Source: Tigriopus japonicus (taxonomy: Eukaryota > Arthropoda > Copepoda > Harpacticoida > Harpacticidae). From it: a stretch of DNA of 64,000 bases. The stretch covers positions 25,462-89,461 of the forward strand of contig JAAGOF010000204.1 in NCBI GenBank assembly GCA_010645155.1, read 5' to 3'. The notes under the pieces were generated by a model that did not search any database, was not told the origin of the DNA, and worked only from the letters and a program-made list of their open reading frames with translations. The translations under genes were made by a program, and so were the position numbers. How positions within the stretch are numbered: the first letter of the stretch is position 1; each line of letters starts with the position of its first letter. Shown here in pieces: positions 9,249 to 20,900 of this stretch.

Positions 9249-11503
9249 TTATTGCGTGAACATTTTCCCTTCTTTCTGCTGCTTAGCAAACTTCAAAGCT
9301 AAATGAGTAATGGCCTCGTTTGGAAATTGGCTCGGCAAAGATCCAATGGCACTCCCATCGACCACGAATAAATTGTCGAGCCCTTTGACACTGAAAAATG
9401 GTAAGAGAAAGGAGAGAGAAGATGATATTGCTCTTTCGACCTTGAGCAAAGAAAGACCCAACCTGAAATTCTCGTTGAGCACATCTTTGTGAGCCATGGT
9501 TCCAATGGGATGATACATTGTCATAGAAGCTACTCGAATCATGCATTTGACATAATCATCGTTTCCAATATCGGCTTGAAATTGATCACATTCTGGGAAC
9601 TCGGGAAGATGATATCTTGACCCCACTTGACTCATCGAATTTCCAATTTTTATGCCAGAACGAACAGCTGAAAACGTGAAAATCAAATTGTCATATTGCT
9701 TCTTAAATTCTCAATATCCGCTTGACTTGCCATTTTGAAGACAGTCCAAATCTGCGGGATGATCCAAAAAGTTGGGATCAATCAAGGGTTCAAATCTTCC
9801 TGAGGGCGACCTGGGACCAAGCTTTATGGACCCAGAAGATTTCACGTTAAGGCAGATTGCGAGCAGGATAAAACCCTCTTTGAAAGGATCGGTGTGATCA
9901 GGAAAAAGAGTCTAAAAAAAGAAAATTAGATGTAAAAGTAGTTGAATCTAAATATTCACTTCTATAAGCGAACCTACATCAAATGTATCTCTTCTCATGT
10001 TTGACACATAGGTAAATGCCTCAATATTTGGTGCTCCCATAGCATAGAGTAGGACCATGGTCCCATCAGAAGGAAACAAAGCTTGTCCCAAAATATGGGT
10101 AGATGACCATAACCCTGAAGAGTTGGTAAATGAGGCCATCATTCAAGATGCTCTACAATTAGAACGAAATTAGTTCGATTACCAGTGCCTTCGGTCCAGT
10201 ATTCCCATATGTTCATAGGGTTGAGCAACTTCGCCAGGTTCACTGAGTCTTGACTTTTGGATTGGTTGACATGGAAATACAATGGCATGGACATGTGGTC
10301 GGTAAGCCCTTGGCCAACTGGAAGCTCCTTTATCAATGGAACCTGATCAAAAGTTGGGGATAAATTTCATGTCCTTATTTCAATTCTAAACACCTACCCA
10401 CCTCCTGAGTTTGAAGCACTGATTTAGGCCCAATTCCTGAAGTCATCAAAATCAAAGGAGTGTTGATAGATCCAGCAGAAAGAACAACTTTGGTTCCATC
10501 CAAAGTTGTGACGTTGAAATAATTTGTTTTCCTGCGAAACTCGACGATTTCAACCAGGTCGTCTTTGAAATGGAGCTGAAGAAACGAGACAATTCTGATA
10601 TATTAAAGGATCTTTTTTTGTTACACGTGGTTGAGCTTGATTGCATTGATATTTTACCTTTACAACCTCAGAGAACAACATAACATGAAGATTGTCTCGA
10701 TTCATGGCTAGTTTGAGAAAAATATCAGCCATACTTAATCGTTGACCATTTTTTTGAAGATTGGACATGGTTGAAAGAATTCCTCCAGAGTCTTTGCTCG
10801 CCAAGAATGAATACAAAAGTCGGCTGAAATGAATTCATAAATATGTTTCATTCGTTAATTAATGGCTTTTGATTTATGAGACTGCATTGAAAAGGAACCT
10901 TTGGCAAGAAGTCTCAAGGGCAGAAGCCAGTATGGGATTTGCTTCTGCTGACGACACATTATGAATATAGAAATTCATGTTCCCAGTCCCTCCGAGGAAC
11001 TTGCCTCGTGGAACAGAGGAAATCTGAAACAGAATGTCACTTTGAAGGCTTCCCATATGTAGAAGTTTCGAATTGTGGGCACTCGTATTCTCCACCTGAT
11101 CATGAAACCCCACGTGTGAGTGAGATTGTGGCACAGTTTGATAGTTCCACGTGGAATCGACGATCATCTGCATTGGAGCCAAAAGAGGTACCCGCGAGAT
11201 CCACGATTCATGGCCACCAGCTTCGATTAGCAGAACTTTGACATCAGGATTGGAACTTAATTCGGCAGCTAAAACACTACCAGCTGTTCCTGCTCCAACT
11301 GATGTTCCAATTTTGAGGGGGGGGACACTTCAAATTGAATATTTTAAGGAGTATAAATTCGAGTTTAGATGTTACTTACTGATGATGTAGTCATAATGCG
11401 TATCAGGTCTCTTTTTAATTGAATGGTACGCTGGCTTTTTATAATGGAAATACATGGCTATCACAGCTATCAACAAAGATGTTCCAAAGATGCGCTTCCA
11501 CAT
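9249..11503 (-). CDS. GMC oxidoreductase (glucose dehydrogenase/choline dehydrogenase-like flavoenzyme)
   Basis: Nine exons in matching phase: 11503-11380, 11298-10899, 10823-10658, 10575-10402, 10342-10183, 10114-9978, 9911-9731, 9667-9463 and 9390-9249, giving 562 residues, the usual family length. An N-terminal hydrophobic segment (SLLIAVIAMYF, about 9-19) looks like a signal anchor. The FAD dinucleotide motif YDYIIIGAGTAGS is rebuilt across intron 1 (GAGTAG at 43-48). PRGKFLGGT is the first GMC signature; LSAGSINTPLILMTSGIGP is the second. The catalytic His is in YHPIGT (His500), with the partner Asn540 in PNEA. GMC enzymes oxidise alcohols, sugars or sterols using FAD; the substrate cannot be told from sequence. 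Intron 7 (9668-9730) begins GCAAGT and is a GC-AG intron. The stop codon lies inside CAATAAA. Confidence 0.93.
9668..9730 (-). other. GC-AG intron in the GMC oxidoreductase gene
   Basis: The upstream exon ends in CAAAATG and the intron begins GCAAGTCA on the minus strand and ends TTTTCAG. Only this junction keeps the frame: reading on gives a stop within seven codons, and the nearest GT donor breaks phase. GCAAGT is the classic non-canonical GC donor. Confidence 0.75.
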
Positions 11504-12000
11504 GATGGTCGTTGCTTCGTTGTGTTTTTTCGGTCTCTGTTTTGGAACTTCTTTCTCCTATGAGGCTTCTTAACTTGTTACCGCCTACCCTCGTAATTAG
11601 AATGGATCTGTCCTTATGAATTACTTTCTCAAAGGATGGTCGTAGGTCTTTTCTCCTTCTTTCTCTGTCCTCATTTGGACACTGCTGTGCTTTTGAACAC
11701 ACACGATCTGAAGCCTGGTTCCAAATGGTCACGCCAACGCGAGGACGACAGAATGAAGGTCGCATAATGTACCAATTTTATTCCCGCTAAATCAACGTGC
11801 ACTGGAGAAACATCATGATGATGATGTTGGTTGACGCCAAACGGCAGGCTTTTTTCCCGGGAAAGAGAGAGACTTGCTAGCTTTGGCTCCTCTTTTACAA
11901 CCAAGCCGAATCTTTATTTACCTGAAGCGCACGCTAAACGCCGTGGACGTTTTTGGTCTGTTCCTTATCTCCTACGTTTGAAGATGTTTTTCTTCGACTT
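11504..12000. other. 5' flank of the GMC oxidoreductase gene
   Basis: No supported coding sequence. Several short open frames here lack family similarity and splice support. The region presumably holds the promoter and 5' UTR of the minus-strand GMC gene. Confidence 0.4.
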
Positions 12001-12057
12001 CTTCTGAACACTAAAGATACAAAACACTTCGAAGCTCGTATCTTTAGTGTTTAGAAG
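12001..12057. repeat. short perfect-like inverted repeat (hairpin)
   Basis: CTTCTGAACACTAAAGATAC at 12001-12020 is repeated in inverted orientation at 12038-12057 with one mismatch and a 17-bp loop. It may be a MITE remnant or a structured element. No gene function can be assigned. Confidence 0.8.
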
Positions 12058-12200
12058 TAATGAATGAGTTAACTTTTTGTTTTTTTAGAAATGTGAAAAC
12101 GCGCAAAGCCTAGAAATTCAGTCAGTTGGGGATAAGAATATCGTCCGTCACGTTGGAATGATGGTCGCTTGTTATTCTTACGGCCAGTATTGACGGTAGC

Positions 12201-12356
12201 TCAATTGGACTTGTGTCCACTCCCAGCCTTTCTCTCAATATTCTGGGACCGCCTCACGGCATATACAGTGGGTCTGGACACACCCACTTGTTGGAAAATC
12301 TGTTTTGGCGTTTGGCCAGCGAGCGCGCGGATCGACACTCGTTTGTCTCTTTCCAT
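12201..12356 (-). pseudogene. Tc1/mariner-type transposase N-terminal fragment
   Basis: A 51-codon minus-strand frame begins MERDKRVSIRAL and contains a helix-turn-helix of the type found at the N-terminus of Tc1/mariner and related transposases (TPKQIFQQVGVSRPTVYAV, then a basic Gly-Ser stretch). It ends at an in-frame TGA right after the HTH, and no DDE catalytic core follows. A degraded transposon remnant is the simplest reading. Confidence 0.6.
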
Positions 12357-12362
12357 ATTGAA

Positions 12363-12500
12363 TATCTTGGGAAATATGGCAGCTAGAACGTTCTTTTTTG
12401 TTTTGTTATTAACTATGTCTTTATGCTATATTATCTTGGGAAATATGGCAGCTAGAACGTTCTTTTTTGTTTTGTTATTAACTATGTCTTTATGCTATAT
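12363..12500. repeat. 69-bp direct tandem duplication (two copies)
   Basis: Two essentially identical 69-bp copies (12363-12431 and 12432-12500) beginning TATCTTGGGAAATATGGCAG lie directly beside the transposase fragment. The period is 23 codons, so a plus-strand open frame runs through both copies; this is probably a by-product and not a gene. The near identity points to a recent duplication or an assembly effect. Confidence 0.9.
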
Positions 12501-13253
12501 TATAAAACGGAATCATTTGTCTACCACAACCCAATCTTGAGCAATTGGGCAAATACTCAGTGTAAAGATTTTTTCGTTACGCGCGGTATTAATCATTAAC
12601 TCTCTTTACAGGGAATGGCCATTCCTTGTAGCGGTTTTAAAAAATCCGCCCCCCCCCCCTCGCCGAAAAAAAGGTGGGAGTGTATTATTTTCTTTCAATA
12701 AACTTTTGGAGTTAAAGTTTTCAGATCAAACACACTCCTTTCATTTTGGTGTGGGTGGGGGCTTTCACTTAAAAAACATCAATAATGCAAGATTGCTTTA
12801 TCTTGTAATGGGTCTTAGTGTATATCACATGATCGTATCGAAAGGTAGTAAAGAGAGGACAAACTAATTGATCAAAAAGTATGATCAAAGAGTATTTCTG
12901 GTTGGCAAATGGTAACGGTAGTCGTGCTTGAATAAGTAATCATGACGTCATCATTACGTGGACTGAGCTTGTTTGGCGAAATTTCGGTTTTTTTTTGTAT
13001 TGTGGGTGTTTGGGTTGGAGGGTTGAGCCTCGCCCGGGCATCGAAGCCAGCCATCACATTATCCAATTTTTCCGATAGGCAGTCTTATGTCCGGTATCAG
13101 AGTGGTCAGAGTATCAGAGTCTGCGGGTGCCTACGAATTAACGTTTAGAAGTTTACTTTAGAAAGGTCGGGGAGGAGAATCGAAACTGGGACCTCGGAAA
13201 CTAAAACCACACATGCACTATGAAGAATGGAGTCTGAGAGCAAAATTGAAGAT
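12501..13253. other. intergenic region, no gene supported
   Basis: Contains a poly-C run near 12650 and AT-rich sequence. A B-box-like sequence on the minus strand near 13170-13185 (TTTCGATTCTCC) suggests a decayed SINE at most. Confidence 0.35.
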
Positions 13254-13653
13254 TATAGGTCGGTTGTTGAGGTAGTTTTGAAGTATAGTACATCTAGAAG
13301 CATAAAAATAGTATGAAAGAAGCATATAAGGCGAAGTAGAAGTAACCATGCTCCATCAAGTTTTGTTACATAAGCTGCGTTTTTCAATCGCAGCTTATGC
13401 AGCGAAACTTGATCGAGCATGGTTATTTCTACTTCATCTCATGTGCTTCTTTTGTGTTTCTAGTTATCCTTCTACTATACTTCCAAACTACCTCAAAAAC
13501 CGACCTACTATTATACTTCCAAACTACCTCAAAAACCGACCTACTATTATACTTCCAAACTACCTCAAAAACCGACCTACTATTATACTTCCAAACTACC
13601 TCAAAAACCGGCCTACTATTATACTTCCAAACTACCTCAACAACCGACCTATG
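13254..13653. mobile_element. foldback (long inverted repeat) element with internally amplified terminus
   Basis: Two arms of about 120 bp fold back around a loop near 13381-13389. The inner arms (AAGCTGCG / CGCAGCTT, CATGCTC / GAGCATGG) and the outer ends (AGGTCGGTTGTTGAGG at left, CCTCAACAACCGACCT at right) are complementary with scattered mismatches and indels. The right terminus has expanded into a tandem array. Flanks are TA-rich, so a TA target duplication is possible. No transposase frame is present, so it would be non-autonomous. Confidence 0.75.
13472..13648. repeat. 36-bp tandem array (five copies) in the right arm of the foldback element
   Basis: Five units of the form CTACTATTATACTTCCAAAC plus TACCTCAAAAACCGAC. 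The first is 3 bp shorter; the last carries CAACAACCGAC, exactly complementary to the element's left end. Because 36 is divisible by three, open frames on both strands run through the array; they have no other support. Confidence 0.93.
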
Positions 13654-15093
13654 TAATAGGTTTCGAAAACCTCTGAAACCCATTTTTCCGATGTTCACAA
13701 ATATCTGATTTCATTTTTTCTAACTTAGGAGCAATATTTTTTTTAATGAGCATTAAGATAATTTTATACTCGCCTGCTTTCGATTAAGCCCTCTTTTGGG
13801 CAAAATTTTCGGATGTCTACTAAGAGCCCTTTTGGTCTAATATTGCCAAAAGCAGTTGTTCTCAAACTTTCATAGAATTGTCCTTGAAAATTTTCTTATT
13901 TACGCGCTGAATTTGTAAATGCTAAAAGCGTAGGTAATTTGAAATATCTATGAAGAAAATCATCTTCTTTCATGGCTGTAACCATGGTTGCTCTTCATTT
14001 GCTGTGTTCGGAATGGTTCTCAATGGTCACATAAATATCATAATGGGCAAGATGATGCGCTCTATTTAGTGATGAGTTGACTTGAAGAGCGTAAAAGTTT
14101 TTTGGGTCAAAAGGTGTAGTTTGGGTTGGACACTCCCTTCCTGATTTCGGAGAGGCCGTGTCACCCATTCATTTGGCATTGTTAGAATGCAAAATTATTT
14201 TTCAACGTTATACAATTGTACTGCCTGACAAAGAGTCTTTTTACTATGTGGATACTATGGTCTTTTGCTGAGAGCTGTTACACGACACGCTTTATATCAA
14301 AGTTTGAAACAAACTTCGACATCACAGATATCACAGGGAACAACCTTGTAACCTCTTTCAAATGCAAGAGGTTACAAGGAAAATTAAAAAATGACCTCCT
14401 TTCAAGCCAATGGAGAAATTGTTTCTGTGACCTCAAAGTTTGACTCGAAATTCGATAAAATCGTGTTGGGTGAGCTAAGGACTCTGAAGGAGGGTCCATG
14501 TGCACCGCTTCCTTTACTGCACCTTTATGGTCAATGTGTACACGTGTTTCGTTATCATTGCTTAAGTTGGTATTTTTTGAAGTTGTATTCGTCTGGGTGC
14601 GTAGATGTGCATAAAAGTAGCGCGCTAAATATATTGATAATGTTAGGACAAAAATGACGAAGGGAACATTATTTTCACTTTTATTAAGTCATAACAAATC
14701 ACAGCGGACTATTGTACGTCATAATTTGAACCATTTTTCTGGCAAACATGATACTTCTTTTCTTACGTTTTCAGGGTATAAATACGTAAACTGGAATGGT
14801 TCTTTTCTTGGACAATGTAGACTTGATAAACTTGATATGTTGAGTAACTGAAATTAGCGCATCATGACTCCCGGCAATTTATTTGACTCAAGGATTCGAG
14901 CCTCAATTGATGCCGGAAAATTGAACGGTCATATCGGTTTGCTCTTCCAAAATCGGTGTAGAGGAACGGTATCTTGCTCTCTTATCTCGGCAGAGTTACA
15001 GAAAGAAAAACTTTTCATAACATCTGTTGTTGTTTTCCTAAACCCATTTTTGGATCCATGCTTCTTAGGCTTTTCAAAATCATTGCCTAAAGA
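13654..15093. other. intergenic region downstream of the SH2 adaptor gene
   Basis: No supported gene. A minus-strand AATAAA (TTTATT at 14680-14685 on the plus strand) lies about 410 bp past the adaptor stop codon and could be its poly(A) signal. Short open frames here have no recognisable similarity. Confidence 0.35.
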
Positions 15094-17989
15094 TCAAAGC
15101 ATTTGTTCTCGAACAGGATGCTTCAAACACATGTGTTCGGCTCCCTTAATGGGTAACCTGTTTCGCGTGTAGTGGTGAACCATTTGTGGAACAGACATGA
15201 AACGTTTGTGGAAATCACTTAATTGGAACTCTCGGGTCTGGGTATCTCGACGAATCTTCATATGCATATAGCCTCGAGCGCTCCTGCAAATACAAAGAGT
15301 TATCTTTAGCTTTTGAAATGTGGCACAGACGCATTTCCTAAAGGAGCCCTCACTTGAGTGACAGAGCATACTCCTGTCGACTTGAATCCAGCGTTCTAAC
15401 CAGATAGTTTCCTTCTGCCAAGGCTCTTAGCCTTTCCTCAGCCTCGCTCTTGCTTATGGTTCCATGGTACCACCTGAAAGAAGCCACAAAAAGATCTTTG
15501 AGCTTCTGATGATTGGTTTATGCAAAGTAGATGTGAATTTCGTCGTGAACGTGCTCAACTTCAAGGAGAGTTTGAGGGCAATATTGTCTTGAAGGTTTTG
15601 ACGGAATGTCAAAAACATGTCTACCTTAGGAGAATAGTTCTATTGTGCAGAGCAATAAATGGAAAAGTTGTGTCTTGCTCAAAAACTTTCGTTAACTGGG
15701 AGTATAAAGATAAAGCAGGATGAAAAAGCAAAATGTCACCAATAAATTCACTTACTCTTGTCTATCCAGAGGTAGATTAGGATCCACATCTTCACAATCG
15801 TTGAGACCAAATGGACTGTTCGTTGCGAACATTAGTGTCTTCAACGATGGATCGATTCCGAAAGAAAGTGTCATCTTAGGACGGGCTTTTCGCTCGGGAG
15901 TTCCTAGAAATGAATATTATTCTCGTTAATGGCTCCATTTAGCGGAATTGCTCTGCCAAATTATACCTCGGAATTGGTTATTGGCCAAGTAGAATTCATC
16001 TCCAGAGTCTTCAAAACCTGGAGGTGGAGGTGGAACGGGTTGCGGAAGAACCATGTTTTCGTTGCTACTTTGGCAAGAGGATGATTGCGAATTCGAGACG
16101 ATACTCATGTTCCTGGATGGCGGTTCCATGTTCATGCTTTGTGGACGGGAGCTAAGAAAATTTGACTGTTGAGTCTTCTTTCTCAGTTTAGGCATGTCCC
16201 AGGGAACATTGAGCAATTCCTTCATGTCTTTGAGGTCTTGGGAGTCCAGTGAGATCCCGCTATCGGATCCTTGTAATTCCAAAGTTCTTCGATGTTGGAC
16301 CAAGTTGTTGAGATTCTTGTTGGAGCCTTGACCCTGGAGTCTTCGCTTTAGTTTGGGCATGTCCCATGGGACGTCTAAAGCTTGTTGGATTCGCAGCTCA
16401 TTGTCATTAGTGTTCTTTGAAGAGGCAGATGCATCATTATCGTTCAGGACATTGTTATTCAAGTTTTCTGTAGTCATTCTGCATAATTCATTATCGATCA
16501 CCGTGTTTGCTTCTATGCTGGATGGTGTGAGTGTGGAGGAAGGAGAAACTTTAGGAGTTTTATTACTGCCCGGGTCACACACCTCGGAATATTGTTCCTG
16601 GGACTTGTCCGAGATGGGTGATAAAACTTGGAACTTGGAACTCACTCCTCCGGTCACCAATTTGGGATGGCGCGAGTAGCTTAGATCCAAACTAGGCTTG
16701 GAAGGAAAATTATCCGAACTTTGTGAGCTCATGGAACTAACAGCTCCACTCTCAGAGCTCATGAGACTTTGCACACCATCGGATGTGGTACTTCGAAGGG
16801 ATTCCAGGCTGGACATGGCTGAGGAGCATGAGCTCTCGCCACTACTGAAGAATTTAGACTTTGAACTTTGTTTAATGGCTAGGTCCTGAATAGGTTTGGG
16901 AGCCATGACTAGAAGGTTAGGCCTGGTACTGGCCTCCATGCCTCTCTTGACTAAACGTGACTGGCCTGTTGACGAGGCTGGAGGCATCTGCTTTTGGGGC
17001 GAACTTTCCGCACTACTCGAATCTTCACGATCAAGCTTGATTCGGGCCCTTAGTGAGAGTGGAAGTTTAAACCGCAAAGATGAACTGGGAGATTTGGCAC
17101 CACTACTTGTCATGCAGACCTCATTGTTGGACGATGAGTCAGCGGTACTTTGGATATCCGATTCACGTTGCTGTGTCCTCAGCAAGTTCTGTGGGAGGCG
17201 GTTAAACTTGGCAGGCAATGGAGCAGTATTGGGCGGAGTCTTCGTTTCTGACAAGCTATCCTTGGGTTTGGCTCCCAAATCGGGTGGAGGAGTAAAACAA
17301 TCTCTCTTAGACGATGAGCGGACATTTTCTATCACAGCATGGACAACATATTGAGTGGATGAGGAGCTACTCCTTTGAGAAACGCTTTCCTCGGAGGATT
17401 TGAGAAGCCTCGAACCTCGAAATGACCTTGACTCGGGCTGGAAAGTGTCCGTAAGGCCTGAGGCTGACCATGTGGGTGGTGTAGATGGGGCACTTTTAGC
17501 TCCCATCCCAGTGTTAGGGTTATACACCCAACTTGAAGTGGCAGAATGCCCACTGATGGGCGAAGACGCAACGCAATTATTGAAAGTGGTGGATCTGGAC
17601 AAGCGACTTTGAGCCACTGGACCTCGAGGATTAGCTCCTCGACTTCTGCCAAAGACATGACCTCCTTGGGTGACGTGGTTACCATTGGTCGGGGATCCTT
17701 GAATGGATTGTGTTCCCGTCCAGATTGACAAACCCAGACCTCCATGACAAGTTCCAATCACAGAACTTGACAACGGATTTTGGACGCGCTTTCCCGTGAG
17801 ACCAGCTCCAGATTCGGATCTGGATTTTCTTAGGGAGGTTTCCCAAGCTGGTCCCTGGTTGGTGTGAGGCTTGCTTCGTAACACTGGATGGTTGGCAATT
17901 CGATCCACTTCATCCAGGTCCTCGTGGCTGGAGCCATTTCCAACGAAGGCAGTTTCGATCAGACAACCTCGACTTCTGTTCCTGTACAT
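15094..17989 (-). CDS. SHB/SHF/SHD/SHE-type SH2 adaptor protein
   Basis: Four exons in matching phase: 17989-15967, 15903-15756, 15473-15354 and 15283-15094, giving 826 residues. An in-frame stop lies seven codons upstream of the chosen ATG. Residues 1-674 are Ser/Pro-rich and probably disordered. Two copies of VPWDMPKL followed by basic residues (540-550 and 595-605) recall the tryptophan-containing motifs of SHB-family adaptors, and a PPPPPGF stretch could bind SH3 domains. The SH2 domain starts at Trp725 (WYHGTISKSEAEERL), has the phosphotyrosine-binding YLVR, and ends RLPIKGAEHMCLKHPV, a tail very close to vertebrate SHB/SHF (LPIKGAEHM). Such adaptors link activated tyrosine kinase receptors to downstream signalling. 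No kinase or other catalytic domain is present. Confidence 0.9.
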
Positions 17990-20900
17990 CGTCAGCAGAT
18001 TACATGATCATGTCCAATCCCATTCCATGAAATATTTAATGCGCTTCTCCGCCTTTACACATACCCCAACACAACACTATCATCAATCACGATGTTTCTT
18101 CCTACTTTAGCTCCATCAGACTCGGCCAAAAGAACCGTCTTTTATGTGCTTCTTTCATCCGAACACGGGGAATTTTTTCTCCATCCCGAATCCCTGAGCC
18201 TCCTTTGTCTCTTCCATCGCAACGTCTTCACACTTTTGACTCCCACCGTGTTCCAATCTGTCGAAGATGCAAACTTGGACCATTTCTCGTCTCCTTCAAA
18301 GCCATAAACTGTTCTTTTGGTCTCGTTCTCTCGTTCGATGGATAGGAGAATCTTCTTTGGCTTTCCAATCTGGAACTGTTATTTGTTTCGCAGTTGGCCC
18401 TTGCTGTTGTTGCTTTTGCCTTGATAGGGAACCAGAACTCGACTGGTTGGGAACAATCAACTGTAGAAAGAAACATCGAGAAAAGCAGGATTAGTCTCGA
18501 GAGATTCAGAGTTCACCTCAGTGCTTCTTCATATCTAACGGAGAGTATCCTATCAACTCAACCAACGACCATTGTGTGCTCAGCAGCTACTTGTTCCACA
18601 CAGTTGCCTATTTTTCTCGAATCGGTGGAGGGATAAATGGATAAAAGGAGAGGAAATAATGCTCTCATTTCTGTTCCACGTTGATATTGATGTTTTCCCT
18701 TCTATCAGGCTGGACTATTAGTTGCGCATTCTGAGTGATTTATTGATATTACCTTTTTCTGAAAAGTGGAAATATGTTTTATGATACATTTCTCATCAAT
18801 ACTTGTAACTCCCAGACTTTTAACTTTTAGACCTCGACAAAGGATAACAGAGTTTCTTTGTGTTATGAATTTGAGATTACACGTCCAACACCATGCAAAT
18901 GACTGTGAGTCAGAATGAGTCAATGAAATCGGTGTTTTCATGACAGTAGTGAATTTCCAGTCGTTGAACTTCTCTATCAACAAAGCCGGAAAATTGGATT
19001 TATGTTTTTGAAATACGACTATTGAATCTTTGCCATTCAGTTCAAATTACTGTCTTGTAGAACAATGAGGGCAACTTTATTGCGCATAACTTTTGGAAGT
19101 CAAGTGGCTTTATCACCTTATTTAAACTTTGCACTTTTTGAAAGCTGAAATAACATCACAGTACATTGAGAGTTGAAATGCAATACAAAAATTCAACATA
19201 AAGAGTAGTACAACTGTCAAGTCAGTCGGAAAAGTAGGTCGCTTGTTAAAAAATTTGTTAATTGGGAGCAAATTTATTATTATCTGTCTAGATTCAGTTT
19301 TCTGATTGCTGAATGAAATAAATCTTAATGGCCATTGAATTGCAGCTAAAATGGATTCCATGTTTCAATTGAGTCAAACATTGGAAGAATCATTCTATGG
19401 CTGAGTATCAACAATTGAGATCAACAAACAATCTTTTCTATCGTTGAATGGATTGAAACCATTTAAAGGATTTAAAAGTTCATTAGCTTTTTATGAAAGA
19501 CTGGCCAGATCATTAACTTGTAACCTCAAAACTAGGACCGTTAAAAGTGTTCATTTGTTAATGAGGCTTATACAATTCCCATGTTTGATAATTCAAATTT
19601 ACAGCCGTTTTCCTGCAGAAATTGTCCACGCACTTTTTTTGATGTGTTAAAGTAAATATTTACGAGATGATTTTAGAGAGTGTTGAGCAAAATTGAATAA
19701 GAAAGCAAGGAACCAATTTCTACACAAAATATGCATTGTAAAAGTAATGAAAAAGCCATGTTATCCCCAAAACTTGCAAAGAATCTTGTTATTGACGCAT
19801 TTAACGCTCTCTTGAATGAATGATTCACTTTGAGATCGTAACCTGACCCTCTGCAAGAGTGTGCATTTGTGCTGGTACTTGTTCTTACCTATTTTCTCGG
19901 GATTGCACACTTTGAGCGACGCTTCTTCGATGGCAAATGGATTTTTAAATGACACAGAGTTCAACTCTTTCTAGAGCTTCCCCTTTCAAAAATTGTTCAC
20001 TGAGAATCATCGTTCGTGGGCTCCCTCAGAAGCATTGCATTGGCGTCGGCAGCTCTCGCTCTGTACTGTTCATGGGGATCTTCTCTCAAGCCTTAGAAGA
20101 CCCTTCGTCTTTGTATGTATGTACGTCCGTTCTGTAGAGGATCGAGCGCATTTTTCAGGATTCCTTCCTCTTTTGAAGGTACCGGAGAATTTCTTCTAGT
20201 ACCTCTGGTTGGTCCTTGTTTCCCACTCATCAGATGCACAACAACCCATCCAAGGAGAAGAAAGCCAAAAGCAAAGAAGCAGGTCCAGTTTGGACGAAGG
20301 ATGGGGTGGTTGGGTGGCTAAGATGGATGCCTGGCGTGAAGTTCCTACACCGACCAGGCAAAGCCACGGCCACGAGCTCTCTTCGATGAATAGCTCAAGA
20401 TGGTTGAAAGTGGAACCACTCATTCAAGAACGGCGAAAGTCTGACTCACATGGACCACTCAGTCTGACTCTCCTCCATCCAATTCCCTACATGCAGTACA
20501 GATGATGGTTGGTGAGATGCTGGCAAGGATGCTCAACGCCAATCGAACCTTGCCGGCTGTGGCGGGTTTCGTTCTCGTGACGGTTTAACAACGGAATGGC
20601 TTGGAAAATTGGACTTGAGGAAGGCTGTTTCCTCCCACCCACGACGTAGCAGGACGAAGAAGGCTGCCTGATGTGAGCGTTCGTCATTACAAGGGGGATC
20701 TCCGTCGTTCTATTTGGAGCGAACCACAGTATGTGACGGACTGGATCCTAGCATGGACTCTATACTGGACCCGTGCTGGAGGCACAGAAGGGGACCTACT
20801 AAAGGAGAAAACGGCCAATCATATATGAAAAGGTCCCTTCTTCCTCGTCGGCGTTTTTTGAGGCTTGAGAGAGAAGGGAACTTTGTTGAAGCGACGTGTT

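Noticed and set aside
11282..11390. Frameshift in the GMC gene at the poly-G run (11317-11326)
   Set aside because: The run lies within intron 1; splicing from 11380 to 11298 restores the FAD motif exactly.
12169..12540. Plus-strand open frame with a repeated hydrophobic segment
   Set aside because: The repeat is the 69-bp DNA duplication, and the first half is antisense to a transposase HTH.
13348..13708. Open frames with a 12-residue repeat on both strands
   Set aside because: Produced by the 36-bp array, whose unit is a multiple of three; no start, splice or family support.
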